From NCBI RefSeq assembly GCF_900177515.1, contig NZ_FXAK01000002.1:662001-726000 (forward strand): a stretch of DNA of 64,000 nt, written 5' to 3'. The notes beneath the pieces were generated by a model. It was not told where the DNA came from. It did not search any database and was given only the letters and a program-made list of their open reading frames with translations. Positions 52,315 through 61,498 of the stretch are shown here, piece after piece. A program made the position numbers and the translations under genes. Every line of letters begins with the position of its first letter. The first letter of the stretch is position 1. This DNA comes from Azospirillum oryzae. GTDB taxonomy: Bacteria > Pseudomonadota > Alphaproteobacteria > Azospirillales > Azospirillaceae.

Positions 52315-53475
52315 ATGCACAACATCGTGTTTCCCCCGCCGCCCGTCACCGCCCGCACCGAGGCGTTGCGCGCGGAGGTCCGCGACTTCCTGAAAACCGA
52401 ACTGGCCGACCGGCCGCCGCGCCTGCGCGCCGATTCCTGGAACGGCTTCGACGCCGGCTTCAGCCGTAAGATGGGGGAGCGCGGCTGGATCGGCATGACC
52501 TGGCCCACGCGTTACGGCGGTCACGAGCGCAGCGCATTGGAACGCTACGTGGTGTTGGAGGAGGTGCTGGCCGCCGGCGCGCCGGTGGCGGCCCACTGGA
52601 TCGCCGACCGCCAGAGCGGCCCGCTGCTGCTGAAGAACGGCACCGAGGAGCAGCGCCAGCGTATCCTGCCACGCATCGCCGCCGGCGACTGCACCTTCTG
52701 CATCGGCATGAGCGAGCCGGACTCGGGGTCGGACCTCGCCGCCGTGCGCACCCGCGCGGTGCCGGTCCAAGGGGGCGGGGGTGGCGGCTGGCGGGTCAAC
52801 GGCACCAAGCTGTGGACGACCTACGCCCACCATGCCCATTACATGATCCTGTTCTGCCGCACCGATGGCGGAACCGAGGACCGGCAGGGCGGCACCAGCC
52901 AGTTCCTGGTCGATCTCAAGACCCCCGGCATCACCATCCGCCCGGTTCTCGACATGACCGGCGCGCATCACTTCAACGAGGTGGTCTTCGAGGACGCGCT
53001 CCTGCCGGACGACGCCCTGATCGGCCAGCGTGGCGAAGGCTGGGCGCAGGTGATGGGCGAACTCGCCTACGAGCGCAGCGGGCCGGAGCGTTTCCTGTCT
53101 TCGATGACGCTGCTGACCGAATTGGTGCGGGCGCTGGGCGACGCGCCGTCCGATCAGGCGGCGATGGCGGTGGGGCGGCTCACCGCGCATCTGCTGGTGC
53201 TGCGGCGGCTGTCGCGCTCGGTGGCGGGAATGCTGGAAAACGGCGAGAACCCCGCGTTGCAGGCGGCGTTGGTCAAGGATTTGGGGGCGCTGTTCGAGCA
53301 GGAGATCCCCGAGATCGCCCGCCAACTGGTCAATGCTGAACCAGATCTCCAGGCGACGCGGGAATTCTCCGCCGTGTTGGCCAAGCTGGTGATGAACGCC
53401 CCGTCCTTTTCGTTGCGCGGCGGCACGCGGGAAATCCTGCGCGGCATCATCGCGCGGGGCTTGGGCCTGCGCTGA
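52315..53475 (+). CDS. Acyl-CoA dehydrogenase, long subunit
   Basis: This 386-residue ACAD has CIGMSEPDSGSDLAAVRTRA for FAD and substrate binding, WTTYAHHAHYMILFCRTDGG, a TGAHHFNEVVFEDALLP strand and LRGGTREILRGIIARGLGL at the C-terminus. A glycine-rich insert (QGGGGGG) is present near residue 150. It would catalyse alpha,beta-dehydrogenation of an acyl-CoA and may pair with the shorter ACAD upstream. The ATG overlaps no other gene, and the next crotonase begins 50 bases after the stop. Confidence 0.9.
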   Translation: MHNIVFPPPPVTARTEALRAEVRDFLKTELADRPPRLRADSWNGFDAGFSRKMGERGWIGMTWPTRYGGHERSALERYVVLEEVLAAGAPVAAHWIADRQSGPLLLKNGTEEQRQRILPRIAAGDCTFCIGMSEPDSGSDLAAVRTRAVPVQGGGGGGWRVNGTKLWTTYAHHAHYMILFCRTDGGTEDRQGGTSQFLVDLKTPGITIRPVLDMTGAHHFNEVVFEDALLPDDALIGQRGEGWAQVMGELAYERSGPERFLSSMTLLTELVRALGDAPSDQAAMAVGRLTAHLLVLRRLSRSVAGMLENGENPALQAALVKDLGALFEQEIPEIARQLVNAEPDLQATREFSAVLAKLVMNAPSFSLRGGTREILRGIIARGLGLR

Positions 53476-53525
53476 TCCGACGAAACATCCCGAAAATGGC
53501 CCAAGGATTGGGAGACACACAAACC

Positions 53526-54326
53526 ATGACCGACCCGGTTCTGTACGAACAGGACGGCGGCATCGTCACGCTGACGCTGAACCGGCCCGACCTGCGCAAT
53601 CCCATTTCGGAACCCGAGATGGTGGATGCGCTGGAGGTGGCCCTGATCCGGCTCGACCGCGATCCCGACGTGCGCGTCGCCATCCTCACCGGGGCGGGCA
53701 GCGCCTTTTCCTCCGGTGGCAATCTGAAGACGATGCGGGTGGGCGGCGGCCTGAACGATGCGCTGCCGGCCCGCACCCGGTCGAATTACCGTCACGGCAT
53801 CCAGCGGCTGCCGCTGGTCTTCGAACGGTTGGAGGTGCCGGTCATCGCCGCCGTCAATGGTCCGGCCATAGGCGCCGGCTGTGATTTGGCCTGCATGTGC
53901 GACCTGCGCATCGCCGCCGAAAGCGCCCGCTTCGCGGAGAGCTTCGTCAAGGTCGGGCTGGTGCCGGGCGATGGCGGGGCGTGGCTGTTACCGCGTGTCG
54001 TCGGCTTTTCCAAGGCGTGCGAGATGGCGCTGACGGGCGACGTGATCGACGCCGCCGAAGCGCTGGCCTGCGGGCTGGTGTCGAAACTGGTTCCCGACGA
54101 CGACCTGCTGGCCGCCGCCCGTGCGCTGGCCGACCGCATAGCCGTGAATCCGCGCCACGCGGTGCGGATGACCAAGCGCCTGATGACCGAGGGCCGCACC
54201 GTCGGGTTGGCGACGCTGCTGGAGATGTCGGCGGCGATGCAGGCGCTGGCCCATGCCACCGCCGACCATGCCGAGGCCGTCGAGGCGCTCCTGCGCAAGC
54301 GTAAGCCGGTCTTTACCGGCGCGTGA
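53526..54326 (+). CDS. Crotonase-family protein lacking both hydratase glutamates (PaaG-like)
   Basis: This 266-residue crotonase has VNGPAIGAGCDLACMCDLRIA and FVKVGLVPGDGGAWLLPR, resembling PaaG-type isomerases and ring-cleaving hydrolases. The two glutamates of classical hydratases are replaced: the first position is D120 and the second, 20 residues later, is F140. Simple hydration is therefore unlikely. Isomerisation or hydrolytic C-C cleavage of a cyclic CoA ester is a better guess. The ATG at 53526 follows GGGAG; an earlier ATG at 53496 would place that ribosome site inside the gene. Confidence 0.82.
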   Translation: MTDPVLYEQDGGIVTLTLNRPDLRNPISEPEMVDALEVALIRLDRDPDVRVAILTGAGSAFSSGGNLKTMRVGGGLNDALPARTRSNYRHGIQRLPLVFERLEVPVIAAVNGPAIGAGCDLACMCDLRIAAESARFAESFVKVGLVPGDGGAWLLPRVVGFSKACEMALTGDVIDAAEALACGLVSKLVPDDDLLAAARALADRIAVNPRHAVRMTKRLMTEGRTVGLATLLEMSAAMQALAHATADHAEAVEALLRKRKPVFTGA

Positions 54327-54566
54327 CAACACCGGGACGTGACTATAGCTTGGTCGATTTTTAAGACACAAATTGGCATATTGACTAACAATTGGAATTA
54401 GAACAATCTGTGTGGGTGACGGTCTTACGCTGGCCCCACCGGCGGTGAAGTCCCCCCGTTCCAATCGATGCGTTCGTGCAACGCCGGATCGCACACGCCC
54501 GACGCCGTGACAGCGCCTTTGTGCGGGCGGCGTCGGTGACCCACGACACACGCAGGGAAGACACTG

Positions 54567-55637
54567 ATGCTGATCGATCTTCATGCCCATGCGCCGCTGC
54601 CGGGCTATTACAACCAGCACCCGCATTGGGGGCCGTTCTTCGAGCCGTGCGACGACGGCGACATCCGGTTGCGCGTGGGCAAATGGGTCCTGACCCTCGG
54701 CTCGCCCGAGCGCCGCGCCGCCGTCCGGGCCGGCAAGAAGCTGGATCTGCAAGAGTATTTCGCGCGCTGGGCCGATCCGAACGTCCGCCTTGCCGGGATG
54801 GACGCCGCCGGCCAGGACGCGCAGGTGCTGTCGGTACCGTCGCACTGCTACATGTACTGGACCGAGCCGGAATTCTCGGTGTCTTACGCCCGCAAGGTGA
54901 ACGACACGCTGGCCGAATACTGTGCCGGTGCGCCGGGCCGCCTATTCTTCTGGGCGCACGCCCCGCTGAACGCGCCCGAGGCCGCCGCCGTCGAAATCCG
55001 CCGCGCTGTCACCGAACTGGGGGCCGTCGGCATCAGCGCCGGTGGTTCGAACTTTGGCGGGCTGGAGTTCGACTCGCCGGAGCTCGACGTGGTGTGGAAG
55101 ACCATGGTCGACCTCGACCTGCCGATCTTCGTCCATGGCTACAACCAGTCTGTGACCTGGGGCGACAAGGCCAACGAGGACCGCTACGAGACGACAGCCA
55201 TCGTCGGCATGAACTACGATGAAACCAAATGCTTCTGGTATCTGGTCTGCGGCGGCGTACTCGACCGCTTCCCCGATCTGAAGATCTACATTACCCACGC
55301 GGGCGGCTTCGTGCCGTTCCAGCTCGGCCGTTTGGAGCAGACGATCCAGAACCTGGACGTCGTCCACAACAAGAAGCCGATGCGCGAATACATGAAGAAT
55401 TTCTGGTTCGATCCTGAACTGCACGAACTGCCGATGCGTCAGGCGCTGATCGACGTCGTCGGTGCCGACCAGCTCGTCTACGGCACCAATTTCGGCGGCA
55501 GCGACGCGATCCGCCACGACCTGACCCAAGGTCTACGGGTATCGCCGGAGGATCTGGACAAGATCCGCTACAAGAACGCCTGCAAGCTGCTGCACCTCGA
55601 CCCGGCCAAGCTCGGCCGCGCCAAGGTCGCCGCCTGA
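54567..55637 (+). CDS. ACMSD-type amidohydrolase, third member
   Basis: This 356-residue protein has LIDLHAHAP with H6 and H8, IFVHGYN, ITHAGGFVPF and YGTNFGGSDAIR, the full HxH-H-H-D metal set of the ACMSD family. It is not a close relative of the two 435-residue copies. Decarboxylation or hydrolysis of a ring-cleavage product is expected. Its stop overlaps the start of the FAH-family gene, so the two probably act in sequence. The 240-base gap upstream has AATTGG repeats 19 bp apart (54371 and 54390), only a weak resemblance to the tandem operator. Confidence 0.87.
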   Translation: MLIDLHAHAPLPGYYNQHPHWGPFFEPCDDGDIRLRVGKWVLTLGSPERRAAVRAGKKLDLQEYFARWADPNVRLAGMDAAGQDAQVLSVPSHCYMYWTEPEFSVSYARKVNDTLAEYCAGAPGRLFFWAHAPLNAPEAAAVEIRRAVTELGAVGISAGGSNFGGLEFDSPELDVVWKTMVDLDLPIFVHGYNQSVTWGDKANEDRYETTAIVGMNYDETKCFWYLVCGGVLDRFPDLKIYITHAGGFVPFQLGRLEQTIQNLDVVHNKKPMREYMKNFWFDPELHELPMRQALIDVVGADQLVYGTNFGGSDAIRHDLTQGLRVSPEDLDKIRYKNACKLLHLDPAKLGRAKVAA

Positions 55638-56482
55638 TGCGGATCGCCCGGTGCACCGACGGGGGCGCCCCGTTCTGGGCCGTCGTCGATAGGACGGGAG
55701 ACACTGTCCGCCCGTTCCTTGGGGCCTTCGCCGAATGGGCGCCCGCCGTGACCCGTGGCGAGGGCGAGGCGACGCTCCGTTTCACCGGTGAGGTCCGCAA
55801 GCTGTCGGATGTGCGGCTGCTGCCGCCCATTGAGAAGACCAACAAGGTCGTGGTGGCCGGAGCCAATTACCGCAAGCATCTGGTTGAGTTCGGCGTCGCC
55901 CCGCCGGCGCGCCCGGTGGCCTTCCTGAAGGCCTACGGCGCGCTGATCGGCGCGGCGGACCCCATACGCTACCCGCCGGTGACCCGCGAACTCGATTACG
56001 AGGTCGAGCTGGTCGCGGTGGTCGGCGCCGAGCGCATCGACCCGGCCGACCCGTTCGCCGGTCTTCTGGGCTACACGGTGGGCAACGACGTCAGCGCCCG
56101 TGATGAGCAGAGGGCCGGACCACCCGGCATTGGCATGGATCTGTTCTCGGCGAAGAGCCAGGACCAGACCACCGGGCTTGGCCCCTGGATCGTCACCCGC
56201 GACGAGTTTCCCGCCGGTCAGCCCAGGCTGCGGCTTGGGCTGACGGTCAACGGCGCGGTGCGGCAGGACGGCACGACCGCCGACATGACGTGGACGGTGG
56301 GCGAGCTGCTGGCCTTCATCGACGCGCGGGTCGGCTTCGACTGCGGCGACGTCCTGTTCACCGGCACGCCCGAAGGCGTCGCGCAAGGAACCGGCAACTA
56401 CCTTCAGCCAGGCGACGTGGTCGAGGCAACGGTGGAGGGGATCGGCACCCTCCGCAATGTGGTGGGTGACCGTCCGGTGTGA
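55637..56482 (+). CDS. Fumarylacetoacetate hydrolase family protein (short form)
   Basis: This 281-residue FAH-fold protein has GANYRKHLVEFG, LDYEVELVAVVG with the metal glutamates, GNDVSARDEQ with the metal aspartate, and FTGTPEGVAQG near the C-terminus. These motifs match 2-hydroxyhepta-2,4-diene-dioate isomerase/hydratase-like enzymes of meta-cleavage pathways. Its ATG overlaps the amidohydrolase stop as TGATG. Two strong hairpins follow it before the ferredoxin reductase gene. Confidence 0.88.
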   Translation: MRIARCTDGGAPFWAVVDRTGDTVRPFLGAFAEWAPAVTRGEGEATLRFTGEVRKLSDVRLLPPIEKTNKVVVAGANYRKHLVEFGVAPPARPVAFLKAYGALIGAADPIRYPPVTRELDYEVELVAVVGAERIDPADPFAGLLGYTVGNDVSARDEQRAGPPGIGMDLFSAKSQDQTTGLGPWIVTRDEFPAGQPRLRLGLTVNGAVRQDGTTADMTWTVGELLAFIDARVGFDCGDVLFTGTPEGVAQGTGNYLQPGDVVEATVEGIGTLRNVVGDRPV

Positions 56483-56544
56483 GGCGCGTCCCGCGCCGGT
56501 CCGCGGTTCGGGGAACGACTGGCAGCAAACTTGTCACCGCTCCC

Positions 56545-56570
56545 GGCGTCCGGTCCCCAGTCCGGACGCC
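56545..56570 (+). terminator. First hairpin after the FAH-family gene
   Basis: GGCGTCCGG (56545-56553) and CCGGACGCC (56562-56570) form a perfect 9-bp stem with an 8-base loop. It lies in the 203-base gap between the FAH-family gene and the ferredoxin reductase gene. Confidence 0.5.
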
Positions 56571-56603
56571 CCCGGCTCCGTTCGGCGCCACGGGGGCATG
56601 ACC

Positions 56604-56657
56604 GGGCGTCCCAGGTGCGGGTCTTCGGAAACGCGGCCTGGGACGCCCATCCTTTTT
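56604..56657 (+). terminator. Rho-independent terminator just before the ferredoxin reductase gene
   Basis: GGGCGTCCCAGG (56604-56615) and CCTGGGACGCCC (56637-56648) form a perfect 12-bp stem with a 21-base loop. It is followed by ATCC and a run of five T (56653-56657). The reductase ATG is only 29 bases after the T-run, so either that gene has a promoter inside this region or it is expressed by read-through. Confidence 0.65.
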
Positions 56658-56685
56658 GCGCCGAACCGGATATTGGAGACGGATC

Positions 56686-57969
56686 ATGCTTCAGGACGAC
56701 AAGACGATCGTGATCGTCGGGGCCGGGCAGGCCGGCGGCACCGCCGCCGCGACGCTGCGGCAATACGGATTCAAGGGCAAAGTCGTTTTGATCGGGGACG
56801 AGCCGCTGCTTCCCTACCAGCGCCCCCCGCTGTCCAAGACCTATTTGAAGACCGATCTGTCGCCCGATGCGCTGAAACTGCGCGCGCAGAGCTTCTACGA
56901 CGAGGCCGGGATCGAACTGCGGCTGGGCCGATCGGTCACCGCCATCGACGCCAAGGCCAGGACGGTCGCGCTGGCTGATGGCGAAACGCTGGCCTACGAC
57001 ATCCTGATACTGGCGACGGGGTCTCTGGTCCGCAAGCTCGACGTGCCGGGCGCCGGTCTCGCCGGGCTGTTCGAACTGCGCAGCCAGGCCGACGCGGATC
57101 GGCTGAAGCCGGCGGTGCGCAGCGCCAAACGCATCGCCATCGTCGGCGCCGGCTATGTCGGGTTGGAGGTTGCCGCGTCCGCCCGCGCGCTTGGCGCCGA
57201 GGTGGTGGTGGTGGAGCGTGAAAGCCGAGTGCTCGCTCGCGTCGCCAGCGCCGCGTTGTCCGGCTTCGTCGATGCCTATCACCGAGGCCGGGGCGTCGAG
57301 ATCCTGACCGGCGCGTCGGTCGCCGCCTTCCTGGGCGACGGGCAAGGCCAGGGGGAGGGCAAAGAGGAGGGGAAGGTGCGGGCGCTGCAACTCGCCGATG
57401 GCCGCATCGTCGCGTGTGACGCGGTGGTGGTCGGCGTCGGCGCGCTGCCCTGCGACGCGCTGGCCCGGTCGGCTGGTCTGGTCTGCGACGACGGCGTGCG
57501 CGTCGATGAGCAGGCCCGCACCTCCGATCCGGCGATCTATGCCATCGGCGACATGACCTCGCGTCCGCTGGCGCTGTATGACGGGCGGCGCGTGCGGTTG
57601 GAAAGCGTGCCGAACGCGCTGGAGCAGGCCAAGCAAGCCGCCGCGTCGATCACCGGCGCGGCAGCGCCGCCGCCCGAAATTCCGTGGTTCTGGTCCGATC
57701 AGTACGATCTGAAGCTCCAGATGGCCGGGCTCGGCGTTGGCATCGACCGCACGATCACGCGCGGCTCGCCCGAGACGGGGAAATTCGCGCTCTATCACAT
57801 GTCCGGCGACCGGGTGGCGGTGGTGGAATCGGTCAACCTGCCTATCGAGTTCATCACCGCGAAGACGCTGCTGACGACCAAGCGCCGCATCGACACCGAC
57901 GCGCTGGCCGACATCGCGGTTCCGATCAAGTCGGACCGGATCTTCGTCGCGGACGCCCCGGTTGTCTGA
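56686..57969 (+). CDS. Ferredoxin-NAD(P)H reductase (oxygenase reductase, FAD-dependent)
   Basis: This 427-residue flavoprotein resembles the reductases of P450 and Rieske systems (putidaredoxin reductase, BphA4 type). It has GAGQAGGTAAATL for FAD, PYQRPPLSK, a second dinucleotide motif GAGYVGLEVAASA for NADH, and TSDPAIYAIGDMTSRPL near the FAD-binding end. A short Gly/Gln/Glu-rich insert (about 220-232) is unusual. It would pass electrons from NADH to the ferredoxin at 26023, although it lies 30 kb away. The ATG follows TTGGAGAC. Confidence 0.9.
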   Translation: MLQDDKTIVIVGAGQAGGTAAATLRQYGFKGKVVLIGDEPLLPYQRPPLSKTYLKTDLSPDALKLRAQSFYDEAGIELRLGRSVTAIDAKARTVALADGETLAYDILILATGSLVRKLDVPGAGLAGLFELRSQADADRLKPAVRSAKRIAIVGAGYVGLEVAASARALGAEVVVVERESRVLARVASAALSGFVDAYHRGRGVEILTGASVAAFLGDGQGQGEGKEEGKVRALQLADGRIVACDAVVVGVGALPCDALARSAGLVCDDGVRVDEQARTSDPAIYAIGDMTSRPLALYDGRRVRLESVPNALEQAKQAAASITGAAAPPPEIPWFWSDQYDLKLQMAGLGVGIDRTITRGSPETGKFALYHMSGDRVAVVESVNLPIEFITAKTLLTTKRRIDTDALADIAVPIKSDRIFVADAPVV

Positions 57970-58423
57970 GGGCGGCGATCCTTGCGTGATCGCGCTGTGC
58001 GGCGGCTGCCGGCCGTCCGGTCGTTGCCGTCTCGGCATCACGCGGATGACGATGGGCGACGACGGCGTCGCGTCGGCGGCGCTGCGCTGCGACGCGGCCA
58101 ATCAGGGCGGCCCGATGGTCGCGCATGGCGGCTGGACCGCCGCCGTGTTCGACGACGTGCTGGGCCGGATTCCCGGCTTTCTCGGCACCATGGCGGTGAC
58201 CGCGAGCCTGACCGTCGATTTCCTCAAGCCCGTGCCGGTCGAGCGCGATCTGGTGGCGCGCGCCTGGATGGAGGCGCGGGACGGCCGACGTCTGCGTCTG
58301 GCCGGGGTGCTGCACCTTGCCGCCGGCATGGCCGAACTCGCCAGGGCTCAAGGGGTCTGGATCGAGCGGCGCCCCGATCACTTCGACCGCCATCGGCGCT
58401 GGCTGCGGGATCAGACCGGCTGA
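57962..58423 (+). CDS. PaaI-like hotdog thioesterase
   Basis: This 153-residue hotdog protein has NQGGPMVAHGGWTAAVFDDV, the PaaI-type active-site helix with an acidic residue, and ASLTVDFLKPVPV, the central strand. It would release CoA from aromatic or acyl-CoA dead-end products. The N-terminus contains CGGCRPSGRCRLG, a cysteine cluster common in one hotdog subgroup. The first available start is a TTG at 57962 overlapping the reductase stop; GTG 57986 is an alternative. Confidence 0.75.
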   Translation: MSEGGDPCVIALCGGCRPSGRCRLGITRMTMGDDGVASAALRCDAANQGGPMVAHGGWTAAVFDDVLGRIPGFLGTMAVTASLTVDFLKPVPVERDLVARAWMEARDGRRLRLAGVLHLAAGMAELARAQGVWIERRPDHFDRHRRWLRDQTG

Positions 58424-58459
58424 CCCGGCCTTGAAAAAAACCGGTAGGGAGAAGACGAG

Positions 58460-60577
58460 ATGAGTTTCGGCCGGTATCTCCCATCGCTTCACATGGGAAT
58501 TCGCGGAAAGCTGTTCATCGCCTTCAGCGTGGTGGCGGTCCTGACGACATTGGCCAGCGGCGTCGGTCTGTGGACGATGACCGCCATTCACGGGCGCATG
58601 CTGCAAATCAGCGAGCAGGATCTTCCCTCGGTGGTCCTGGCTCAGCAGCTTCAGGCCGACGCCAGCGCCGTGGTCGCCCAGGCCCCGGTGCTCGACAGCG
58701 TCACTAACCCGAACGAACTGTCCGATCGGGCCGAGGATCTCAAGGCGCAGATGGGGCTGCTGTCGCAGACGGTGCAGGAGCTGACGCCGCTGCGCCCCGG
58801 CGATGAGAGTCTCGCCTTTCTGAAGGAGGTCAGCGCCAAGATGACCACGCTTCAGAACGCCCAGATCCAGGCGGTGTCGGAACGATTGGCGATCCGCAAG
58901 ACGCGCGACGCGGCGCTCCGCGACATCGACCTGGAGCAGGCGGCCTTCGCTGTCCTGTGCCAGCCCATCGTCGATGGCCTGCGCGCCACCGTCGAGCGCC
59001 GGGGCGCCGGGTCGGGCGAGGCGGGTGGAACGGTGGCCGGCGAGTTGGTCGCGTTGATGGCCGGTCTGGAACTGATGCAGGCCGGCAACCGCATGGGAAG
59101 CTTGGCAGCGGAGGCGTCGAAAGCGTCGAGCCTGCCCCAGCTCGACGCGTTGCGGATGGATTTCACGCGGCTGGTCGAGCGGCTGCCCTCCCTTGTCGCC
59201 CGGCTTCCCGTGGACGACGCGGCGCTGCTGGATCCGCATCTGCGGATTCTGGCCGAACTCGGCCTCGGTCCCCAGGGGCTGTTCGCGCGATCGGGGGAGG
59301 AGCTTGCGGCGGCGACCGCCAGTTGGACCGCGTTGAACGACAACCGGTCGCTGTCGGACGAGCTTCGCCGCGAGGCCTCCCGTCTGGTCCACAAGGTCCG
59401 GGCGGAAAGCGCCGAGCTGGTGGAGGAGGCCAGCACCGGAATTGAGCGCGGCCGTCGCACGCTGATCGCCATCGGGGCGGCGAGCGTCATCGGCACGATC
59501 CTGATGACATGGCTGTATGTCGGGCATGTCGTGGTCAACCGGCTGTCGCGGCTGTCGCAGGCGATGCGGTCGGTTGCGGAGGGCGATCTGAACGCCGCCA
59601 TCCCAGTCGATGGCCATGACGAGATCACCGAGATGGGGCGTGCGCTGGAGGTATTTCAGATGAACGCGCGCGCCGCGGCCGAAACCGACCAGCGCGCCGA
59701 GCAGGAGCGCGCGCGTCTGGCCGGCGAACGCCGTCAAGCCTTTATCGGCCTTGCCGGACAGTTCGAGACGACCTTCAAGGCGGCAGTGGACCGTTTCGCG
59801 CGTTCAGCCTCGAACATGCATTCGACGGCGGAGATCATGGCCCAGTTCGCCGGGCAGGCGAAGCGGGAAGCCGCGTCGGCGTCGGTGGCCACGCACAGCG
59901 CCACGCACAGCGTCCAGACGGTGGCCTCGGCGGCCGAGCAGCTCACGTCCTCGATTTCCGAGATCACCCGTCAGGTTCGGGAGTCCGCGCGCATCGCCGG
60001 GGAGGCGGTGAGCGACGCGCGCGCGACCGACGCGACCGCGCGCAGCCTGAACGACGCCGCCGGCCGCATCGGCGAGGTGGTACGCTTGATCGGCGAGATC
60101 GCCGCCCAGACCAATCTGCTGGCGCTGAACGCCACCATCGAGGCGGCGCGCGCCGGGGAGGCGGGCAAGAGCTTCGCCGTCGTGGCGCATGAGGTGAAGC
60201 TGCTGGCGACCCAGACCGCGCAGGCGACCGACGAGATCGGGACGCAGATCGCCGCGATGCAACTCGTCACCGCCAAGACGGTGGAAGCCATTCGCAAGAT
60301 CGGCGGCACCATCGCGTCGATCGACGGCATCACCGGTTCCATCGCGTCCGCGGTCGAACAGCAGGGCGCGGCGACGCAGGAGATCGCCCGCAACATCGTC
60401 CAGGCGGCTGATGGAACGTACCGCATGTTGTCCAGCATAGATGCGATCACCACCGCCGCGACTGAAACCGGCGAAGCGGCGGGACGGGTGGTCGATGCGT
60501 CGGCCGAGATGTCCAGCGAAGCCAGGGCGCTGTCCGCGGAGGTCTCGAACTTCCTCGGCGTGGTGCGGGCGGGCTGA
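58460..60577 (+). CDS. Methyl-accepting chemotaxis protein
   Basis: This 705-residue transmembrane chemoreceptor has a first membrane helix at about 17-40 and a long helical periplasmic domain of nearly 290 residues. A second membrane helix (about 331-354), a HAMP domain and a cytoplasmic signalling domain follow, with hairpin tip [20 protein letters not shown]. The extended sensor resembles helical bimodular receptors that sense organic acids. Located in a catabolic cluster, it may direct cells toward the growth substrate or a metabolite. GTAGGGAG precedes the ATG. Confidence 0.92.
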   Translation: MSFGRYLPSLHMGIRGKLFIAFSVVAVLTTLASGVGLWTMTAIHGRMLQISEQDLPSVVLAQQLQADASAVVAQAPVLDSVTNPNELSDRAEDLKAQMGLLSQTVQELTPLRPGDESLAFLKEVSAKMTTLQNAQIQAVSERLAIRKTRDAALRDIDLEQAAFAVLCQPIVDGLRATVERRGAGSGEAGGTVAGELVALMAGLELMQAGNRMGSLAAEASKASSLPQLDALRMDFTRLVERLPSLVARLPVDDAALLDPHLRILAELGLGPQGLFARSGEELAAATASWTALNDNRSLSDELRREASRLVHKVRAESAELVEEASTGIERGRRTLIAIGAASVIGTILMTWLYVGHVVVNRLSRLSQAMRSVAEGDLNAAIPVDGHDEITEMGRALEVFQMNARAAAETDQRAEQERARLAGERRQAFIGLAGQFETTFKAAVDRFARSASNMHSTAEIMAQFAGQAKREAASASVATHSATHSVQTVASAAEQLTSSISEITRQVRESARIAGEAVSDARATDATARSLNDAAGRIGEVVRLIGEIAAQTNLLALNATIEAARAGEAGKSFAVVAHEVKLLATQTAQATDEIGTQIAAMQLVTAKTVEAIRKIGGTIASIDGITGSIASAVEQQGAATQEIARNIVQAADGTYRMLSSIDAITTAATETGEAAGRVVDASAEMSSEARALSAEVSNFLGVVRAG

Positions 60578-60603
60578 CGCCGCGAACCGCCGGGCATCAC
60601 GGG

Positions 60604-60639
60604 CCGGACGCCACCGGAGAGACCCCGTGTGGCGTCCGG
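60604..60639. terminator. Bidirectional terminator hairpin between chemoreceptor and usp genes
   Basis: CCGGACGCCAC (60604-60614) and GTGGCGTCCGG (60629-60639) form a perfect 11-bp stem with a 14-base loop between two convergent genes. The flanks are not strongly T-rich. Confidence 0.7.
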
Positions 60640-60644
60640 GACTT

Positions 60645-61475
60645 TCAGTGGGAGACCAGCAACGGCACGGTCGAGCGGGTCAGCAGATTTCCGGTGGTGC
60701 TGCCGACCATCGCTTCGCGCAGGCGCGACCGGCCGAAACCACCCATGACGATCAAATCGGCGCCCGTCGCCTCGACCCGCGCCAGGATGGATCCGCTGAC
60801 GCCATAGGCATCCTCCAGCACCAGAAGCTTCACCGTCGCCGCCACCCCGTGCTGGGCGAGGAAATCGACCAGCTCGCGGCCCGGCCCTGATTCGGCGGTC
60901 GGAGCCGGTGCTTTCACCACGATGATCACTACCTCGACCGCCGAGGCGGTCCGCAGGATCGGCAAGGCGTCGTGGACGGCGCGGACCGCTTCCCGGCTGG
61001 CGTTCCAGGCGACCACGACGCGTTGTCCCAGGGTTTCCACCGATGGCCGTTCCGGCACCATCAGCACGGGCACGCCGGCCTCCAGCACGATCTGGCCGCT
61101 GATCCGTCGTCCGCCGGGTTGGCCGATGTCGGACGGGCCGACCACCGCCAGATCGGTGCAGCGGGCGTGGGCGATCACGGTCTGCGCGGCGTCTCCGCCA
61201 GCGTCCAGCCAACGTTGCCGGGCCTCGGCAGGCTGGCCGTGGCGGATGAACAGGTTCTTGGCCAGTGCGGCGGACTCGTCGGCGGCCTTGGTCAACGCAT
61301 CGTTCAGGGCGGGCCCGGCGAAGGATTGCGCCAGGACGGGAATATCCAGGGCCGGCCGCACATGAAGGCCGGTCAACCGCGCGCCGTGGGCGGCGGCCAG
61401 TCGGGCGGCCATCGCGATGCGGCCGGCGGTACCGTCCCCGCCATCGACGTGAACCAGGATGTCGTTGAAGGGCAT
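60645..61475 (-). CDS. Tandem-domain universal stress protein
   Basis: This 276-residue protein has two Usp domains. The second ends with MGGFGRSRLREAMVGSTTG, the G-x2-G-x9-G-S ATP-binding motif. The first has a less perfect equivalent (VVGPSDIGQPGG), suggesting only one domain binds nucleotide. Such proteins support survival under redox or solvent stress. It is downstream of the glutathione peroxidase gene on the same strand with a 23-base gap, forming a stress pair. Confidence 0.88.
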   Translation of the reverse strand: MPFNDILVHVDGGDGTAGRIAMAARLAAAHGARLTGLHVRPALDIPVLAQSFAGPALNDALTKAADESAALAKNLFIRHGQPAEARQRWLDAGGDAAQTVIAHARCTDLAVVGPSDIGQPGGRRISGQIVLEAGVPVLMVPERPSVETLGQRVVVAWNASREAVRAVHDALPILRTASAVEVVIIVVKAPAPTAESGPGRELVDFLAQHGVAATVKLLVLEDAYGVSGSILARVEATGADLIVMGGFGRSRLREAMVGSTTGNLLTRSTVPLLVSH

Positions 61476-61498
61476 GGCGTGTCTCCCGAGCGCGGCCG

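Noticed and set aside
54371..54403. AATTGG repeated at exactly 19-bp spacing upstream of the third amidohydrolase
   Set aside because: The spacing matches the tandem operator but the boxes agree poorly with TTCTGA-N4-AGAA and no -35 follows at the expected distance.
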